Positions 8,542 through 17,306 of a stretch of DNA of 64,000 nucleotides are shown here, in pieces. Numbering within the stretch: position 1 is the first letter of the stretch; each line of letters opens with the position of its first letter. Position numbers and translations under genes: made by a program. Location of the stretch: the NCBI RefSeq assembly GCF_000422265.1, contig NZ_KE383812.1, forward strand, positions 124,001 to 188,000, written 5' to 3'. Under the pieces are notes generated by a model. The model worked only from the letters and a program-made list of their open reading frames with translations, did no database searches and was not told the DNA's origin. The stretch is from Kaistella palustris DSM 21579. GTDB taxonomy: Bacteria; Bacteroidota; Bacteroidia; Flavobacteriales; Weeksellaceae.

Positions 8542-9753
8542 ATGAATATACTAATACTTAGTCAATATTTTTGGCCGGAAAACTTCAAAATAAATGATAT
8601 TGCCTTAGGCCTGAAAGACAAAGGACATGAGGTGACGGTTTTAACCGGAATACCTAATTACCCTGATGGGAAGATATATCCCGGTTATAAAAACAAGGCA
8701 TCAATTGAGACTTGGGAAGGAATTAAAATCTATCGGGCTAATCTTTTTCCGCGCGGCAGCGGGGGTGGTCTCAGATTGTTCTTAAATTATTTCTCCTTTG
8801 CTTTCTTTGCAACTTTTAAAATATTTAAGGTAAAAGAAAAAATCGACTGCGTATTGGTTTTTGAACCGTCCCCAGTGACAGTTGGTGTTCCCGCCATCTT
8901 TTACAGAATTTTTAGAAAAATACCGTATGCGTTTTGGGTTCAGGATTTATGGCCAGAAACATTGACAGCCGCAGGAGGAATAAAAAACAAAGGAATATTA
9001 GGCTTTTTCAATTGGCTGACAAAAAGTATTTACAGAAAATCAAGTGTTTTATTTGTACAATCTCGAACTTTTACCGATTATATCGTAACACAAGGAATAA
9101 AAAAAGACAAAATTGTGTACTTGCCAAATTCTACTGAAGAATTCTACAGATATATCGACAAATCTGATAAATACGACTCATTATTACCGCCGGGCAAAAA
9201 AGTGATGTTTGCCGGAAACATAGGAGAAGCACAAAGCTTGGACACTTTTTTGCACGCAATGAAAATAGTTGTAGAAAAAGGGAATATCTTCAATTGGATT
9301 ATAGTCGGAGATGGGCGCTATAAAACGGATCTTGAAAAGAACGCGGCGGACTTAGGATTAACAAAATTCATACATTTTGTTGGCAAATTTCCCTCTGAAG
9401 AGATGCCCCACTTTTTTTCAAATGCTGATGCTTTATACCTTTCTCTAAAAAAAGACTATATATTTTCTTTGACTATCCCCTCAAAACTCCAATCCTATCT
9501 TGCTTGTGGCAGGCCAGTTTTAGCCAGCCTGGATGGTGAAGGTGCGAAAATCGTGCAAGAATCGGCGGCAGGATTTGTAAGTCCTTCCGAAGATTTTAAC
9601 GAGTTAGCGGTTAATATTGAAAAAATTATCAATTTAACTGAAGAGCAAAAGGAGTTACTCGGTCAAAACGCATTACAATATTATAATGCAGAATTCAAAA
9701 GATCAATCGTGCTGGAAAAATTAGAACAAAATCTCCAAGGAATACTGCAATGA
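8542..9753 (+). CDS. WbuB-like family 4 glycosyltransferase
   Basis: A 403-residue GT-B glycosyltransferase. The start MNILILSQYFWPENF with IPNYPDGKIYPGYK, and the later WVQDLWPE, is the pattern of the WbuB group, which is associated with transfer of L-FucNAc-type amino sugars in O-antigens. The C-terminal donor domain has KLQSYLACGRPVLASLDGEG. An in-frame ATG at 8488 would overlap the reductase gene. I prefer 8542 because the family motif starts there, 8 nt after the upstream stop. Placement right after the UDP-L-sugar genes fits use of that donor. The stop overlaps the next start by 4 nt. Confidence 0.85.
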   Translation: MNILILSQYFWPENFKINDIALGLKDKGHEVTVLTGIPNYPDGKIYPGYKNKASIETWEGIKIYRANLFPRGSGGGLRLFLNYFSFAFFATFKIFKVKEKIDCVLVFEPSPVTVGVPAIFYRIFRKIPYAFWVQDLWPETLTAAGGIKNKGILGFFNWLTKSIYRKSSVLFVQSRTFTDYIVTQGIKKDKIVYLPNSTEEFYRYIDKSDKYDSLLPPGKKVMFAGNIGEAQSLDTFLHAMKIVVEKGNIFNWIIVGDGRYKTDLEKNAADLGLTKFIHFVGKFPSEEMPHFFSNADALYLSLKKDYIFSLTIPSKLQSYLACGRPVLASLDGEGAKIVQESAAGFVSPSEDFNELAVNIEKIINLTEEQKELLGQNALQYYNAEFKRSIVLEKLEQNLQGILQ

Positions 9754-10646
9754 ACATCACCATCACAGGAGCATCAGGTTTCGTAGGCCAAAATCTCACC
9801 ACTTACCTGAGTGACCTGGGATATTCCGAAACAGCTTTATCACTGCGCAGTGACAATTGGATTTTTGAAAAGGATGCAGACGCGATAATTCATTTAGCAG
9901 GAAAAGCGCATGATACCTCAAATACCTCCGATCCGCAATCTTACTTTGCGGTAAACAGAGATTTGACCATACAGCTCTTTGATCGTTTTTTAGCTGGTGA
10001 TATTCGGGATTTTTTCTATTTCAGTTCCGTGAAGGCCGTCGCCGATACAGTCCACGATACCTTGAACGAAGATCATATTGCAACTCCGCAGACACCCTAC
10101 GGAAAATCAAAATTGGAAGCCGAAAGGTATTTGCTCGCCCAGGATCTCCCCGCCGGGAAAAGACTTTTCATTATTCGCCCCTGTATGATTCACGGGCCGG
10201 GAAATAAAGGCAACTTAAATCTGTTATATAAAGTAGTGCAGAAAGGAATTCCCTGGCCTTTAGCTGCTTTCGATAATAAGCGTTCTTTTTTAAGTATTGA
10301 CAATCTTAATTTTCTGGTTTCAGAAATGTTAAAGAATGACAGTATGCCGTCAGGAGTATATCAGTTTGCGGATGACGAAAGTCTATCTACCAATACTTTG
10401 GTTAAAATTATTGCGAACGTCTCGGGCAGAAAACAAAAGCTTTGGAAAATCAATGCAAAATTCATTTCAAGCTTGGCAAAGGTTGGTGATATGCTGAACT
10501 TACCGCTGAATTCCGAACGCTTAAAAAAACTGACAGAAAGTTATGTCGTATCAAATACCAAAATAAAAGAAACCCTGGGAGTCAACAGGTTACCCGTTTC
10601 TGCGGAAGAAGGCCTGAAAAAAACCATCAAAAGTTTTCAAAATTAA
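9750..10646 (+). CDS. NAD-dependent epimerase/dehydratase, WbpV-like 4-keto reductase
   Basis: A 298-residue extended SDR with ITGASGFVGQNL as the dinucleotide motif, SSVKAVAD around the catalytic serine and YGKSK as Tyr-x-x-x-Lys. Relatives next to WecA/WbpL-like transferases (WbpV, WbfT) reduce UDP-4-keto-6-deoxy-GlcNAc to UDP-D-QuiNAc or D-FucNAc, the first sugar then placed on undecaprenyl phosphate. The start overlaps the WbuB-like gene by 4 nt, and the last base of its stop codon is the first base of the next ATG. The exact sugar is not resolved. Confidence 0.8.
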   Translation: MNITITGASGFVGQNLTTYLSDLGYSETALSLRSDNWIFEKDADAIIHLAGKAHDTSNTSDPQSYFAVNRDLTIQLFDRFLAGDIRDFFYFSSVKAVADTVHDTLNEDHIATPQTPYGKSKLEAERYLLAQDLPAGKRLFIIRPCMIHGPGNKGNLNLLYKVVQKGIPWPLAAFDNKRSFLSIDNLNFLVSEMLKNDSMPSGVYQFADDESLSTNTLVKIIANVSGRKQKLWKINAKFISSLAKVGDMLNLPLNSERLKKLTESYVVSNTKIKETLGVNRLPVSAEEGLKKTIKSFQN

Positions 10647-11638
10647 TGGAATACCTAATAGTCATAGCCGTTTTAATTATAAGCATTCAAATCTATTTCG
10701 CCATCGCCAAAAAATACCGCATCATTGATAAACCCAATGAGCGCAGTTCTCACCGTCGTATTACCCTGCGGGGTGGCGGAATTATTTTTCCTTTTGCCTT
10801 TCTGATCTTTATGGGCAAAGAAATCCTCTTTAACCACTACCCACTTTACCTGGAGCCGGAACCGACACCCAATTTCTGGCTCTTTGGCCTCGGGTTGCTG
10901 ATCATCTGCACCATCAGCTTTATCGATGATATTGTCGATCTTTCTTCCAGGATACGCCTGGTCTTCCATTTTATTGCGGTCACCCTGCTGATGTATTTTT
11001 TAAATGCTTTTCAGCTTTTTCCGGTTTGGGTAATACCGGTCTGTTACATTCTGATCGTCGGCATCCTTAATGCCTATAACTTTATGGATGGCATCAACGG
11101 TATTTCCGGCCTGTACAGCATGGTATTGCTCGGTTCCCTGTGGTTCGTCAATGAATATCTGGTTGAATTTGTAACTTCAGATTTCATTGTCTACCCTATT
11201 CTTGCGGCGGGTGTCTTCCTTTATTTCAATTTCAGGAAAAGAGCGAAATGTTTCCTCGGCGATATCGGCAGCATGGGCATCGCTTTTTGGATCCTTGGCC
11301 TACTTGGCCTTTTAATTATAAAAACCGGTGAACTGAAGTATCTGCTTTTTCTTACGGTGTATGGTATTGATGTCATTGCCACCATCGTGGAAAGGCTGAA
11401 AATGAAAGAAAATATTCTGAAACCACACCGGCGGCATTTGTATCAGATGTACGCCAACGAACATCAGATCGATCACCGCCTCATCAGTTTTGCCTATGCC
11501 TTCCTGCAGGTCATCATCTGTATTTTCGTGATCAAACAGGAGCAGCTCGGCTACCTGATTTTTCCTGTGGTGGCCATACCGGCCCTCGTTTTATATATCA
11601 TTTTAAAATTCAGAGCCAAAGATCTCGAAACAATGTAA
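10646..11638 (+). CDS. WecA/WbpL-like undecaprenyl-phosphate sugar-1-phosphate transferase
   Basis: A 330-residue polytopic enzyme of the WecA/MraY superfamily that moves a HexNAc-1-phosphate from UDP to undecaprenyl phosphate and so starts glycan assembly. Seen are RSSHRRITLRGGG near the N-terminus, the aspartate pair in FIDDIVDLSSRIRLVFHF, NAYNFMDGINGISG, FLGDIGSMG and the cytoplasmic PHRRHLYQ loop, in family order, with about ten membrane helices. It is the last gene of the cluster and clearly richer in G+C than the first genes. Confidence 0.88.
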   Translation: MEYLIVIAVLIISIQIYFAIAKKYRIIDKPNERSSHRRITLRGGGIIFPFAFLIFMGKEILFNHYPLYLEPEPTPNFWLFGLGLLIICTISFIDDIVDLSSRIRLVFHFIAVTLLMYFLNAFQLFPVWVIPVCYILIVGILNAYNFMDGINGISGLYSMVLLGSLWFVNEYLVEFVTSDFIVYPILAAGVFLYFNFRKRAKCFLGDIGSMGIAFWILGLLGLLIIKTGELKYLLFLTVYGIDVIATIVERLKMKENILKPHRRHLYQMYANEHQIDHRLISFAYAFLQVIICIFVIKQEQLGYLIFPVVAIPALVLYIILKFRAKDLETM

Positions 11639-12053
11639 GGTTTTGCCCCAAATTCCGCAGAAGCAGTACTGCTTTCGTTTGACCGTGATGAAATATGAAA
11701 TGGCGAACTCAGCAAACTGAATTTTAGTGCATATTCCTCCAGCCCCCGACTTCATCAAAAACGGGCAAAAACCAAGGTAGTTTCTGTGAAAGCGTTCAAG
11801 TCAAAACAGTAGCAGCAATTCTTATAATAAACCTTTTTTCGTTCCGCGGCAGCCACCCCGGAAATACCCAATTGTTAACTCCCACTTCCTTCATGCTTAC
11901 TTCATGGATACTTCATGGATACTTCATGGATAGTTCATGAAAATCAATTTCAAAAATCGGTCTTAATTGCCATCCTGAACCCCCAAAAAAAAGACCTCAT
12001 CACCGGACTTTTTTCGAAACCTTTCCTGGACTTTTTAAAACTCCGGTAACCCA
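11639..12053. other. non-coding gap after the polysaccharide cluster
   Basis: About 415 bases separate the last polysaccharide gene from the phosphate-transport terminator. No reading frame here looks protein-like. The only structure I see is the 11-bp tandem repeat listed separately and a short palindrome GCAGTACTGC near 11660. Confidence 0.6.
11890..11939 (+). repeat. 11-bp tandem repeat TTCATGGATAC, 4.5 copies
   Basis: Units begin at 11890 (TTCATGCTTAC), 11901, 11912, 11923 (TTCATGGATAG) and 11934 (partial). The two middle copies are identical. The period of 11 bp is close to one helical turn, which would place the TTCATG motif on one face of the DNA. It lies between the end of the polysaccharide operon and the convergent phosphate-transport operon. 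Confidence 0.9.
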
Positions 12054-12090
12054 CAAAAAAAAGCGATGCAACCATTAAAGATTACATCGC
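12054..12090 (-). terminator. rho-independent terminator of the phosphate-transport operon
   Basis: On the - strand an 11-bp stem with two G-U pairs (GCGATGTAATC / GGTTGCATCGC) encloses TTTAAT and is followed by a run of eight T. It lies about 40 nt beyond the PiT stop codon. Confidence 0.85.
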
Positions 12091-12130
12091 ACATATTTAA
12101 TACCGGCGCAGAACCGGCCGCTTAAATTTT

Positions 12131-13273
12131 CTAACTCACCCACATCACAAGCAAATAAGTAATTCCCGCCACCATCGCCGAGATTGGTATGGTCAGGATC
12201 CACGCCCAAAGCAAACTCACCGTAATGCCCCAGCGTACCGCCGAAACCCTCTTGGTAAGGCCCACACCGATGATCGCTCCGGTAATGGTGTGCGTGGTGG
12301 AGACCGGTATTCCAAAATGTTCTGAAATGAAAAGCGTGATTGCACCAGAGGTTTCCGCGGCTACACCTTCCAGCGGCGTTACTTTGGTGATGCGCGTTCC
12401 CATGGTTTTTACGATCTTCCAGCCACCACTCATGGTTCCCAAAGCGATCATTAAAAATGACGTAAACGGTACCCAAAAATAATGTTTTACAAAGTAATTG
12501 AACTGGTGCGTACCGTCCAGCGCGAGATAGACCGGATCGTGCAGCGTCTGCACATGGTGGTAAATAACGGCTGCACCGATGATTCCCATCACTTTCTGCG
12601 CGTCATTGGTACCGTGGCCTAAACTGAAAAGCGCCGAAGAAACCAGCTGTAACTTTTTGAAGACGTTATCGGCTTTCCGCGGACTTGTCCGTTTGCTCAC
12701 ATTGACGATGATCAAAGTGATGATGATCGAAATGACGGAGCCGATGACCGGCGCCAGGAAGATAAAAAGAAAGATAGGGATTACCTTGTCGTAGCGCACC
12801 ACGTTCTGGGAAAACAGCTGCTTAAAGGCCAGGATCGTCTTGTCAAAAGTCGACAGGTCGGGCTGTGCCGCGGCAATAAGGTGATAATCCGACGTGAAGG
12901 CAAACATCAGCGCAGCGCCCAGAAAACCACCAATCAAAGTGTGCGATGATGATGAGGGAATCCCAAACCACCACGTCAGCAGATTCCATAGGATCGCTGC
13001 AATAAGACCCGAGAGGATGACTTCCAGATTAATGAAATCCACATTCACCGACTTGGCGATCGTGTTTCCGATCTTGAATTCGCCGATCACATAAGCCGCC
13101 AGAAAGAAGGCCGCAAAATTCCAGACTGCCGCCCAGAGAACTGCCTGAAAAGGCGTAAGTACTTTTGTGGAAACAATGGTCGCGATCGAGTTCGCTGCAT
13201 CGTGAAAACCGTTGATATAATCGAATATTAAAGCAAGAACTATAATAACGATGAGTAAAATTGGTAAATCCAT
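12131..13273 (-). CDS. PiT-family inorganic phosphate transporter
   Basis: A 380-residue inner-membrane permease of the PiT family, which imports phosphate, probably as a metal-phosphate with H+ or Na+. The two inverted halves each show the family signature: GFHDAANSIATIVSTKVL near residue 22 and GHGTNDAQKVMGIIG near residue 218. Other conserved parts are SSSHTLIGG and VSTTHTITGAIIG. The gene starts 28 nt after the DUF47 gene, the usual pairing, and ends in a strong hairpin terminator. It is shorter than E. coli PitA but normal for Bacteroidota. Confidence 0.93.
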   Translation of the reverse strand: MDLPILLIVIIVLALIFDYINGFHDAANSIATIVSTKVLTPFQAVLWAAVWNFAAFFLAAYVIGEFKIGNTIAKSVNVDFINLEVILSGLIAAILWNLLTWWFGIPSSSSHTLIGGFLGAALMFAFTSDYHLIAAAQPDLSTFDKTILAFKQLFSQNVVRYDKVIPIFLFIFLAPVIGSVISIIITLIIVNVSKRTSPRKADNVFKKLQLVSSALFSLGHGTNDAQKVMGIIGAAVIYHHVQTLHDPVYLALDGTHQFNYFVKHYFWVPFTSFLMIALGTMSGGWKIVKTMGTRITKVTPLEGVAAETSGAITLFISEHFGIPVSTTHTITGAIIGVGLTKRVSAVRWGITVSLLWAWILTIPISAMVAGITYLLVMWVS

Positions 13274-13301
13274 TCTGTATTTATATTAATTAAAGAACAG
13301 A

Positions 13302-13940
13302 TTAAGCATATTTTATCAGGATGCTGTCGATCGTGTTGGCCACGTCTTCCGCTTTATCGGTCACGTTTTCCAGATATTCCAGCACCGCTTTAATTTTCAT
13401 GATCTTAATGGCGTCACCGCTTTCGAAAAGTTTTACAATACCCTGACTTAGCACATCATCGGCAAGGTTTTCAAAAGAATTGATCTTGATGCACGATTCT
13501 TTTACCGCTTTGGGATCCTTAAAATCCTTTAGGTTGAAAATAGCGTTCTGTACCTCGATACAGGATTTGTAGATCAGCAGTGTAAATTCGGTGTAAGCGG
13601 GATCCAGCGGCGCTTTGTAGAGGTAAATATATTTTGCGGAAGCATACATAAAATCAGCAATATCATCCAGGCCGCTGGCGAGATGGCTGATGTCTTCACG
13701 GTCAAATGGCGTAATGAAATTTTCGCCCAGCTGCACGAATATCTCGTGCGTAAGGTCGTCCATTCGGTGCTCATAATCGCTCATGTGCTGCAGCATGGTG
13801 TCATCATTAATATCGAAATCCAGCAGACTTTCGTGAAACTCCTTCGACATATCCACGAGTTCCTGTGCCACCTTTTCGAATAAAACAAAAAACACCTTGT
13901 CTTTTGGTTGGAACATTTTAAAAATATTTCCGATTCCCAT
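13302..13940 (-). CDS. DUF47 family PhoU-like regulator of PiT
   Basis: A 212-residue, almost all-helical cytoplasmic protein of the DUF47 family (PhoU fold). Paired acidic and histidine residues such as HMSDYEHRMDDLTHEIF and ASGLDDIADFMY are typical metal-cluster ligands in PhoU-like bundles. DUF47 genes commonly sit upstream of PiT transporters, as here, and are thought to modulate transport. It is the first gene of a two-gene operon. Confidence 0.88.
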   Translation of the reverse strand: MGIGNIFKMFQPKDKVFFVLFEKVAQELVDMSKEFHESLLDFDINDDTMLQHMSDYEHRMDDLTHEIFVQLGENFITPFDREDISHLASGLDDIADFMYASAKYIYLYKAPLDPAYTEFTLLIYKSCIEVQNAIFNLKDFKDPKAVKESCIKINSFENLADDVLSQGIVKLFESGDAIKIMKIKAVLEYLENVTDKAEDVANTIDSILIKYA

Positions 13941-14041
13941 GATAATTCATTTAATAATTAGTCCTGCAAATTTCCGAAAAAGAGTTGGAGCTTTTCCTTT
14001 TTAATATTAAGTTTTATTAACATTGCCGATATCTTGCGCAC

Positions 14042-14071
14042 AAAAAAACCGGCGGAAATCAATCTGCCGGT
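14042..14071 (-). terminator. rho-independent terminator of the DEAD-box gene
   Basis: On the - strand the hairpin ACCGGC / GCCGGT, extendable by weaker pairs, is followed by seven T. It starts about 25 nt after the helicase stop codon. Confidence 0.85.
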
Positions 14072-14096
14072 TCTGTATAGTTTTCAGGAATGAAGT

Positions 14097-15860
14097 TTAA
14101 GAGGCTTCTTCAGCTCTCATTTCTTTTCCTTTGAATTTCTGCGTCTGCAGGCCTTTCAGCACCTCATCTTTGTAAGATTTCTCTACTTCAAAGAACGAGA
14201 ATTTCTCCAGGATCTCGATCTGACCGATATCCGGTCTTTTTTTCGATTTTGCTGTGGATTTGTTAATGATCTCCAGCATATCGATTTTTTTCAGGTGATC
14301 TCTTTTTCCTAAATTAAAGAAGAACCGCACCATATCACCGCTGTCTTTGCGCGGTTTTCTGAACTCGCGGTTGCCACCATCGCGCGATTCACGGTTTCCA
14401 CCGTCTCGGTCTCTGCCAAAATCACGGCCGCCATCCCGGCCGCCACCAAATCGGTTGCCACTGTCGCGTCGGTCTCCACGGTCGCGGTCCCGGCCTCTGC
14501 CACGGTCGCGTCGGCTGTCACCTCTGTCGTCACTGTTGAATTTCTGGTCTGCCAGATCATCTTTATCTTTATAATAAAGCGCCATTTCACGCAGCTGCAG
14601 TTGCAGAAGCTGATGTACCAGCTCTTCTTTGGTAAAGGCCGAAAGGTCAGGAATCAGTTCACTGTCGAACTCCACCAGGCTTTCATGCTCGGTAAAAAGC
14701 TTTTCAAACACACCTGCGACCTGCGCTTCGATGATTTTCTTGCCGGTCGGGATTTTCTTTTCTACAATATCGATTTTTGTCGACTGCTTGATCTGCTTTA
14801 ATTTACGTGATTCTTCAGGTTTAATTAAAGACATTGAAATTCCGTCTTTCCCCGCACGACCTGTTCTTCCGCTTCGGTGTACGAAAACTTCAGGATCATC
14901 CGGAAGCGAATAATGGATCACGTGGGTAAGCGAATTTACATCAAGTCCACGTGCTGCAACGTCGGTCGCTACGAGGATATCAATATTTTTCAACCGGAAT
15001 TTCTTCATCACCGTATCACGCTGCGCCTGCGAAAGGTCACCATGCAGTGCATCGGCGGCATAACCGTTCTGCATCAGGAAATCGGCTACTTCCTGCGTTT
15101 CCATACGCGTTCTGCAGAAGAGGATCGAATATTGGTTCGGATTGGCGTCGATCAGCCTTTTCAGAGCTTCTTTTTTATGACGGTATCCCACCACGTAATA
15201 TTCGTGCTTGATGTTTTTCTTCACCTCATTGATCGAACCTACCGAAATTCGGTGCGGACTGGTCAGGTAATTCTTGGAAATTCTTTCCACCTCTTTGTTC
15301 ATCGTCGCCGAGAACAGGAAGGTTTGTTTGGTTTCCGGTGTTTCTCTTAAAATGGTTTCCAAATCATCTTTGAATCCCATTGAAAGCATTTCATCAGCTT
15401 CATCTAAAATCATCCATCTGATCTCCGAAAAGTCAAGTGCCTTCCGGTTGATAAGGTCGATCACACGGCCCGGCGTGCCCACAATGATCTGTGGTTTGTC
15501 CCGCAGGGATCTGATCTGGTCAGTAATACTGCTCCCACCATAAACCGCTGTGGTTTTGATGTTCTGCATGTACTTCGAGTAATTTTTAATGTCTTTGGTA
15601 ATCTGCAAACAAAGTTCTCTGGTTGGGCACAGCACCAATAATTGGATTTTGCGACTCCCGTCGTCAATCATATCCAAAATCGGAAGCGTAAAAGCTGCTG
15701 TTTTGCCTGTTCCCGTTTGCGCAAGTGCGATTAGATCGCGTATATCTGTAGAGATAAAAGGAATAGTCTGTTTTTGGATTTCTGTTGGGCTCACAAAGCC
15801 CAGTTCGCCAATTGCCTTCAGGATTGCAGGACTTAAATTGGTCTCCGTAAATAAATTCAT
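14097..15860 (-). CDS. DEAD-box ATP-dependent RNA helicase
   Basis: A 587-residue DeaD/CsdA-type RNA helicase. Motifs run in order: Q motif (FVSPTEIQKQTIP), AQTGTGKT, PTRELCLQI, TPGR, DEAD, SAT, HGDLSQAQRD, ATDVAARGLDV and HRSGRTGRAGK. A highly charged linker of R/D/G repeats (about residues 440-510) joins the core to a DbpA-like RNA-binding domain at the C-terminus (MVRFFFNLGKRD onward). It probably remodels ribosomal or messenger RNA, often in the cold. It is transcribed alone, from a TATCTTTG element to a hairpin terminator. Confidence 0.93.
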   Translation of the reverse strand: MNLFTETNLSPAILKAIGELGFVSPTEIQKQTIPFISTDIRDLIALAQTGTGKTAAFTLPILDMIDDGSRKIQLLVLCPTRELCLQITKDIKNYSKYMQNIKTTAVYGGSSITDQIRSLRDKPQIIVGTPGRVIDLINRKALDFSEIRWMILDEADEMLSMGFKDDLETILRETPETKQTFLFSATMNKEVERISKNYLTSPHRISVGSINEVKKNIKHEYYVVGYRHKKEALKRLIDANPNQYSILFCRTRMETQEVADFLMQNGYAADALHGDLSQAQRDTVMKKFRLKNIDILVATDVAARGLDVNSLTHVIHYSLPDDPEVFVHRSGRTGRAGKDGISMSLIKPEESRKLKQIKQSTKIDIVEKKIPTGKKIIEAQVAGVFEKLFTEHESLVEFDSELIPDLSAFTKEELVHQLLQLQLREMALYYKDKDDLADQKFNSDDRGDSRRDRGRGRDRDRGDRRDSGNRFGGGRDGGRDFGRDRDGGNRESRDGGNREFRKPRKDSGDMVRFFFNLGKRDHLKKIDMLEIINKSTAKSKKRPDIGQIEILEKFSFFEVEKSYKDEVLKGLQTQKFKGKEMRAEEAS

Positions 15861-15886
15861 GTAAAAGATCGTCTATAAATTGGGTG

Positions 15887-15894
15887 CAAAGATA
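15887..15894 (-). promoter_or_regulatory. -7 promoter element TATCTTTG of the helicase gene
   Basis: The motif matches the Bacteroidota -7 consensus TAnnTTTG on the - strand, 26 nt before the helicase ATG. No good -33 TTG was found at the usual spacing. Confidence 0.5.
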
Positions 15895-16086
15895 AGTTTT
15901 TATTTTTGATAATAAAACAGGGCTTTTATTAAATTACTGTTAATAAACTCTCCGCCGCATAACCACAATCCAGCCGTAATTGCAACCACGGTTTCCACCA
16001 CAAACAACTGTTTTTCACCGTTAATTCCACTTCACATCTCCGTCTTTTTCTTTATTAATGAGCATCTGCCGTAATTAGCCGGGCGC

Positions 16087-16119
16087 TTGCAAAGAACTGC
16101 CGCACATTTCTTATTTTTG
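16087..16119 (+). promoter_or_regulatory. sigma-A-type promoter of the DUF2461 gene
   Basis: A -33 TTG at 16087-16089 and a -7 TATTTTTG at 16112-16119 are 22 nt apart, within the 17-23 nt range for Flavobacteriia. The coding start lies 14 nt further on. This is the best two-part promoter match noticed in the window. Confidence 0.6.
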
Positions 16120-16133
16120 TTGAAACCCCATGC

Positions 16134-16787
16134 ATGAAATCTTCAACTTTGCAATTCCTGAAAACTTTAGAAAAGAATAACAACCGCGACTGGTTCAACA
16201 CCAATAAGGATTTATACACCGTGGCACGGCAGGATGTGATCTCATTTATCGAAGAACTGCAGACAGAGATTTCCGGCTTTGATCCCGAAGTTTTAAAGAT
16301 GGATGCTGCAAAATCGCTGTTCAGGATTTACCGCGATACACGTTTTTCGCTGGACAAAACGCCGTATAAAACCAATTTCGGCGCCAGTCTCGGTATGGGA
16401 AAAGGCAGTCAGCGCGCCGGTTATTATCTGCATGTCGAACCGGGCAGATCATTTGTCTCCGGCGGTTTGTACCAACCGGATTCTGCCGTGCTGAAAACAC
16501 TCAGAAAATTCATTTCCGCAAACAACGATGCTTTTCAAAAAATTCTGGGAGCGTCCGGTTTCCGGAACAATTTCCGCGGCTTAAGTACCGAAAGCAAACT
16601 GCAGCGCGTTCCCGCAGGATTTGAAAAAGAAGATCCTGTGGCCGAATTCCTGAAACTGAAACAGTTCGTGGTGAGCCACCCCGTTTCCGACACCTATCTG
16701 CTCGATAAAGATGCGCCCCAAAAACTCGCCGGCATATTCAAAAGTATGAAACCTTTAAATGATTTTTTAAACAGCGCTTTCAGCTAA
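16134..16787 (+). CDS. DUF2461 family protein
   Basis: A 217-residue cytoplasmic protein of the DUF2461 (TIGR02453) family. Family features seen are the N-terminal LEKNNNRDWFNTNK, then FRIYRDTRFSLDKTPYKTNFGASL, then GYYLHVEPGRSFVSGGLYQP. The function is unknown. The family is widespread and usually monocistronic, as here. The stop codon lies one nucleotide from the stop of the convergent thioredoxin-like gene. Confidence 0.88.
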   Translation: MKSSTLQFLKTLEKNNNRDWFNTNKDLYTVARQDVISFIEELQTEISGFDPEVLKMDAAKSLFRIYRDTRFSLDKTPYKTNFGASLGMGKGSQRAGYYLHVEPGRSFVSGGLYQPDSAVLKTLRKFISANNDAFQKILGASGFRNNFRGLSTESKLQRVPAGFEKEDPVAEFLKLKQFVVSHPVSDTYLLDKDAPQKLAGIFKSMKPLNDFLNSAFS

Positions 16788-16788
16788 A

Positions 16789-17304
16789 TCACTGCTTCAG
16801 CGCGTTGATCACCTTTTGAATGTCCGGATCCTCCGGCGAGACCGCGTAGTATTTTGCTATGCCACCGCGCTGATCAACAACCATAAATCTTGGCACCCAG
16901 TTCAACTCGATGTAATTGTTGAAACTGTTTTTCCAGCCTTCATCAAACCAGTAATTTTCCTGTCCCGCGAGCTCATATTTCTCTAAACCCCGTTTCCACT
17001 GTTCATACGAACGGTCCAGTGAAAAATATACAAAATCGATCTCGGGATTTTCTTCTTTTAAAATTTTTGTGGCAGGCAGCGCTTTGATGCAGTCCCGGCA
17101 CCAACTCGCCCAGAAATCGATGATTACGATTCGGCCCGCATGTTTCTCAAGAACATCATTGATGGCGGTCTTTTTTCCCTGAAGTGCCGTGACCTTCTGC
17201 GCTAAAGCTTCTTCGGAAAAAGATGTTTTCGAAACTGCCGGCACCTTCTGGGCAAACAGAAAGAAGGAAAAGCTGAATAAAAACAGCTGAAGAATTTTTT
17301 TCAT
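16789..17304 (-). CDS. TlpA-like thioredoxin-fold protein, exported
   Basis: A 171-residue exported protein: signal peptide MKKILQLFLFSFSFFLFAQ, then a thioredoxin fold with WCRDC (residues 68-72) in IIDFWASWCRDCIKALP. The TlpA/ResA group carries out thiol-disulfide exchange on periplasmic partners, for example in cytochrome maturation or oxidative protection. The cis-proline loop is present as VPRFMVVD. It starts 2 nt after the alpha-amylase stop, so the two are probably co-transcribed, though no functional link is obvious. Confidence 0.85.
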   Translation of the reverse strand: MKKILQLFLFSFSFFLFAQKVPAVSKTSFSEEALAQKVTALQGKKTAINDVLEKHAGRIVIIDFWASWCRDCIKALPATKILKEENPEIDFVYFSLDRSYEQWKRGLEKYELAGQENYWFDEGWKNSFNNYIELNWVPRFMVVDQRGGIAKYYAVSPEDPDIQKVINALKQ

Positions 17305-17306
17305 TT

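Noticed and set aside
14347-14590. Low-complexity Arg/Ser or Val/Ala-rich frames
   Set aside because: They are other-frame readings of the R/D/G linker of the helicase.
14877-15350. 157-codon + strand frame
   Set aside because: Antisense to the core motifs of the DEAD-box helicase.
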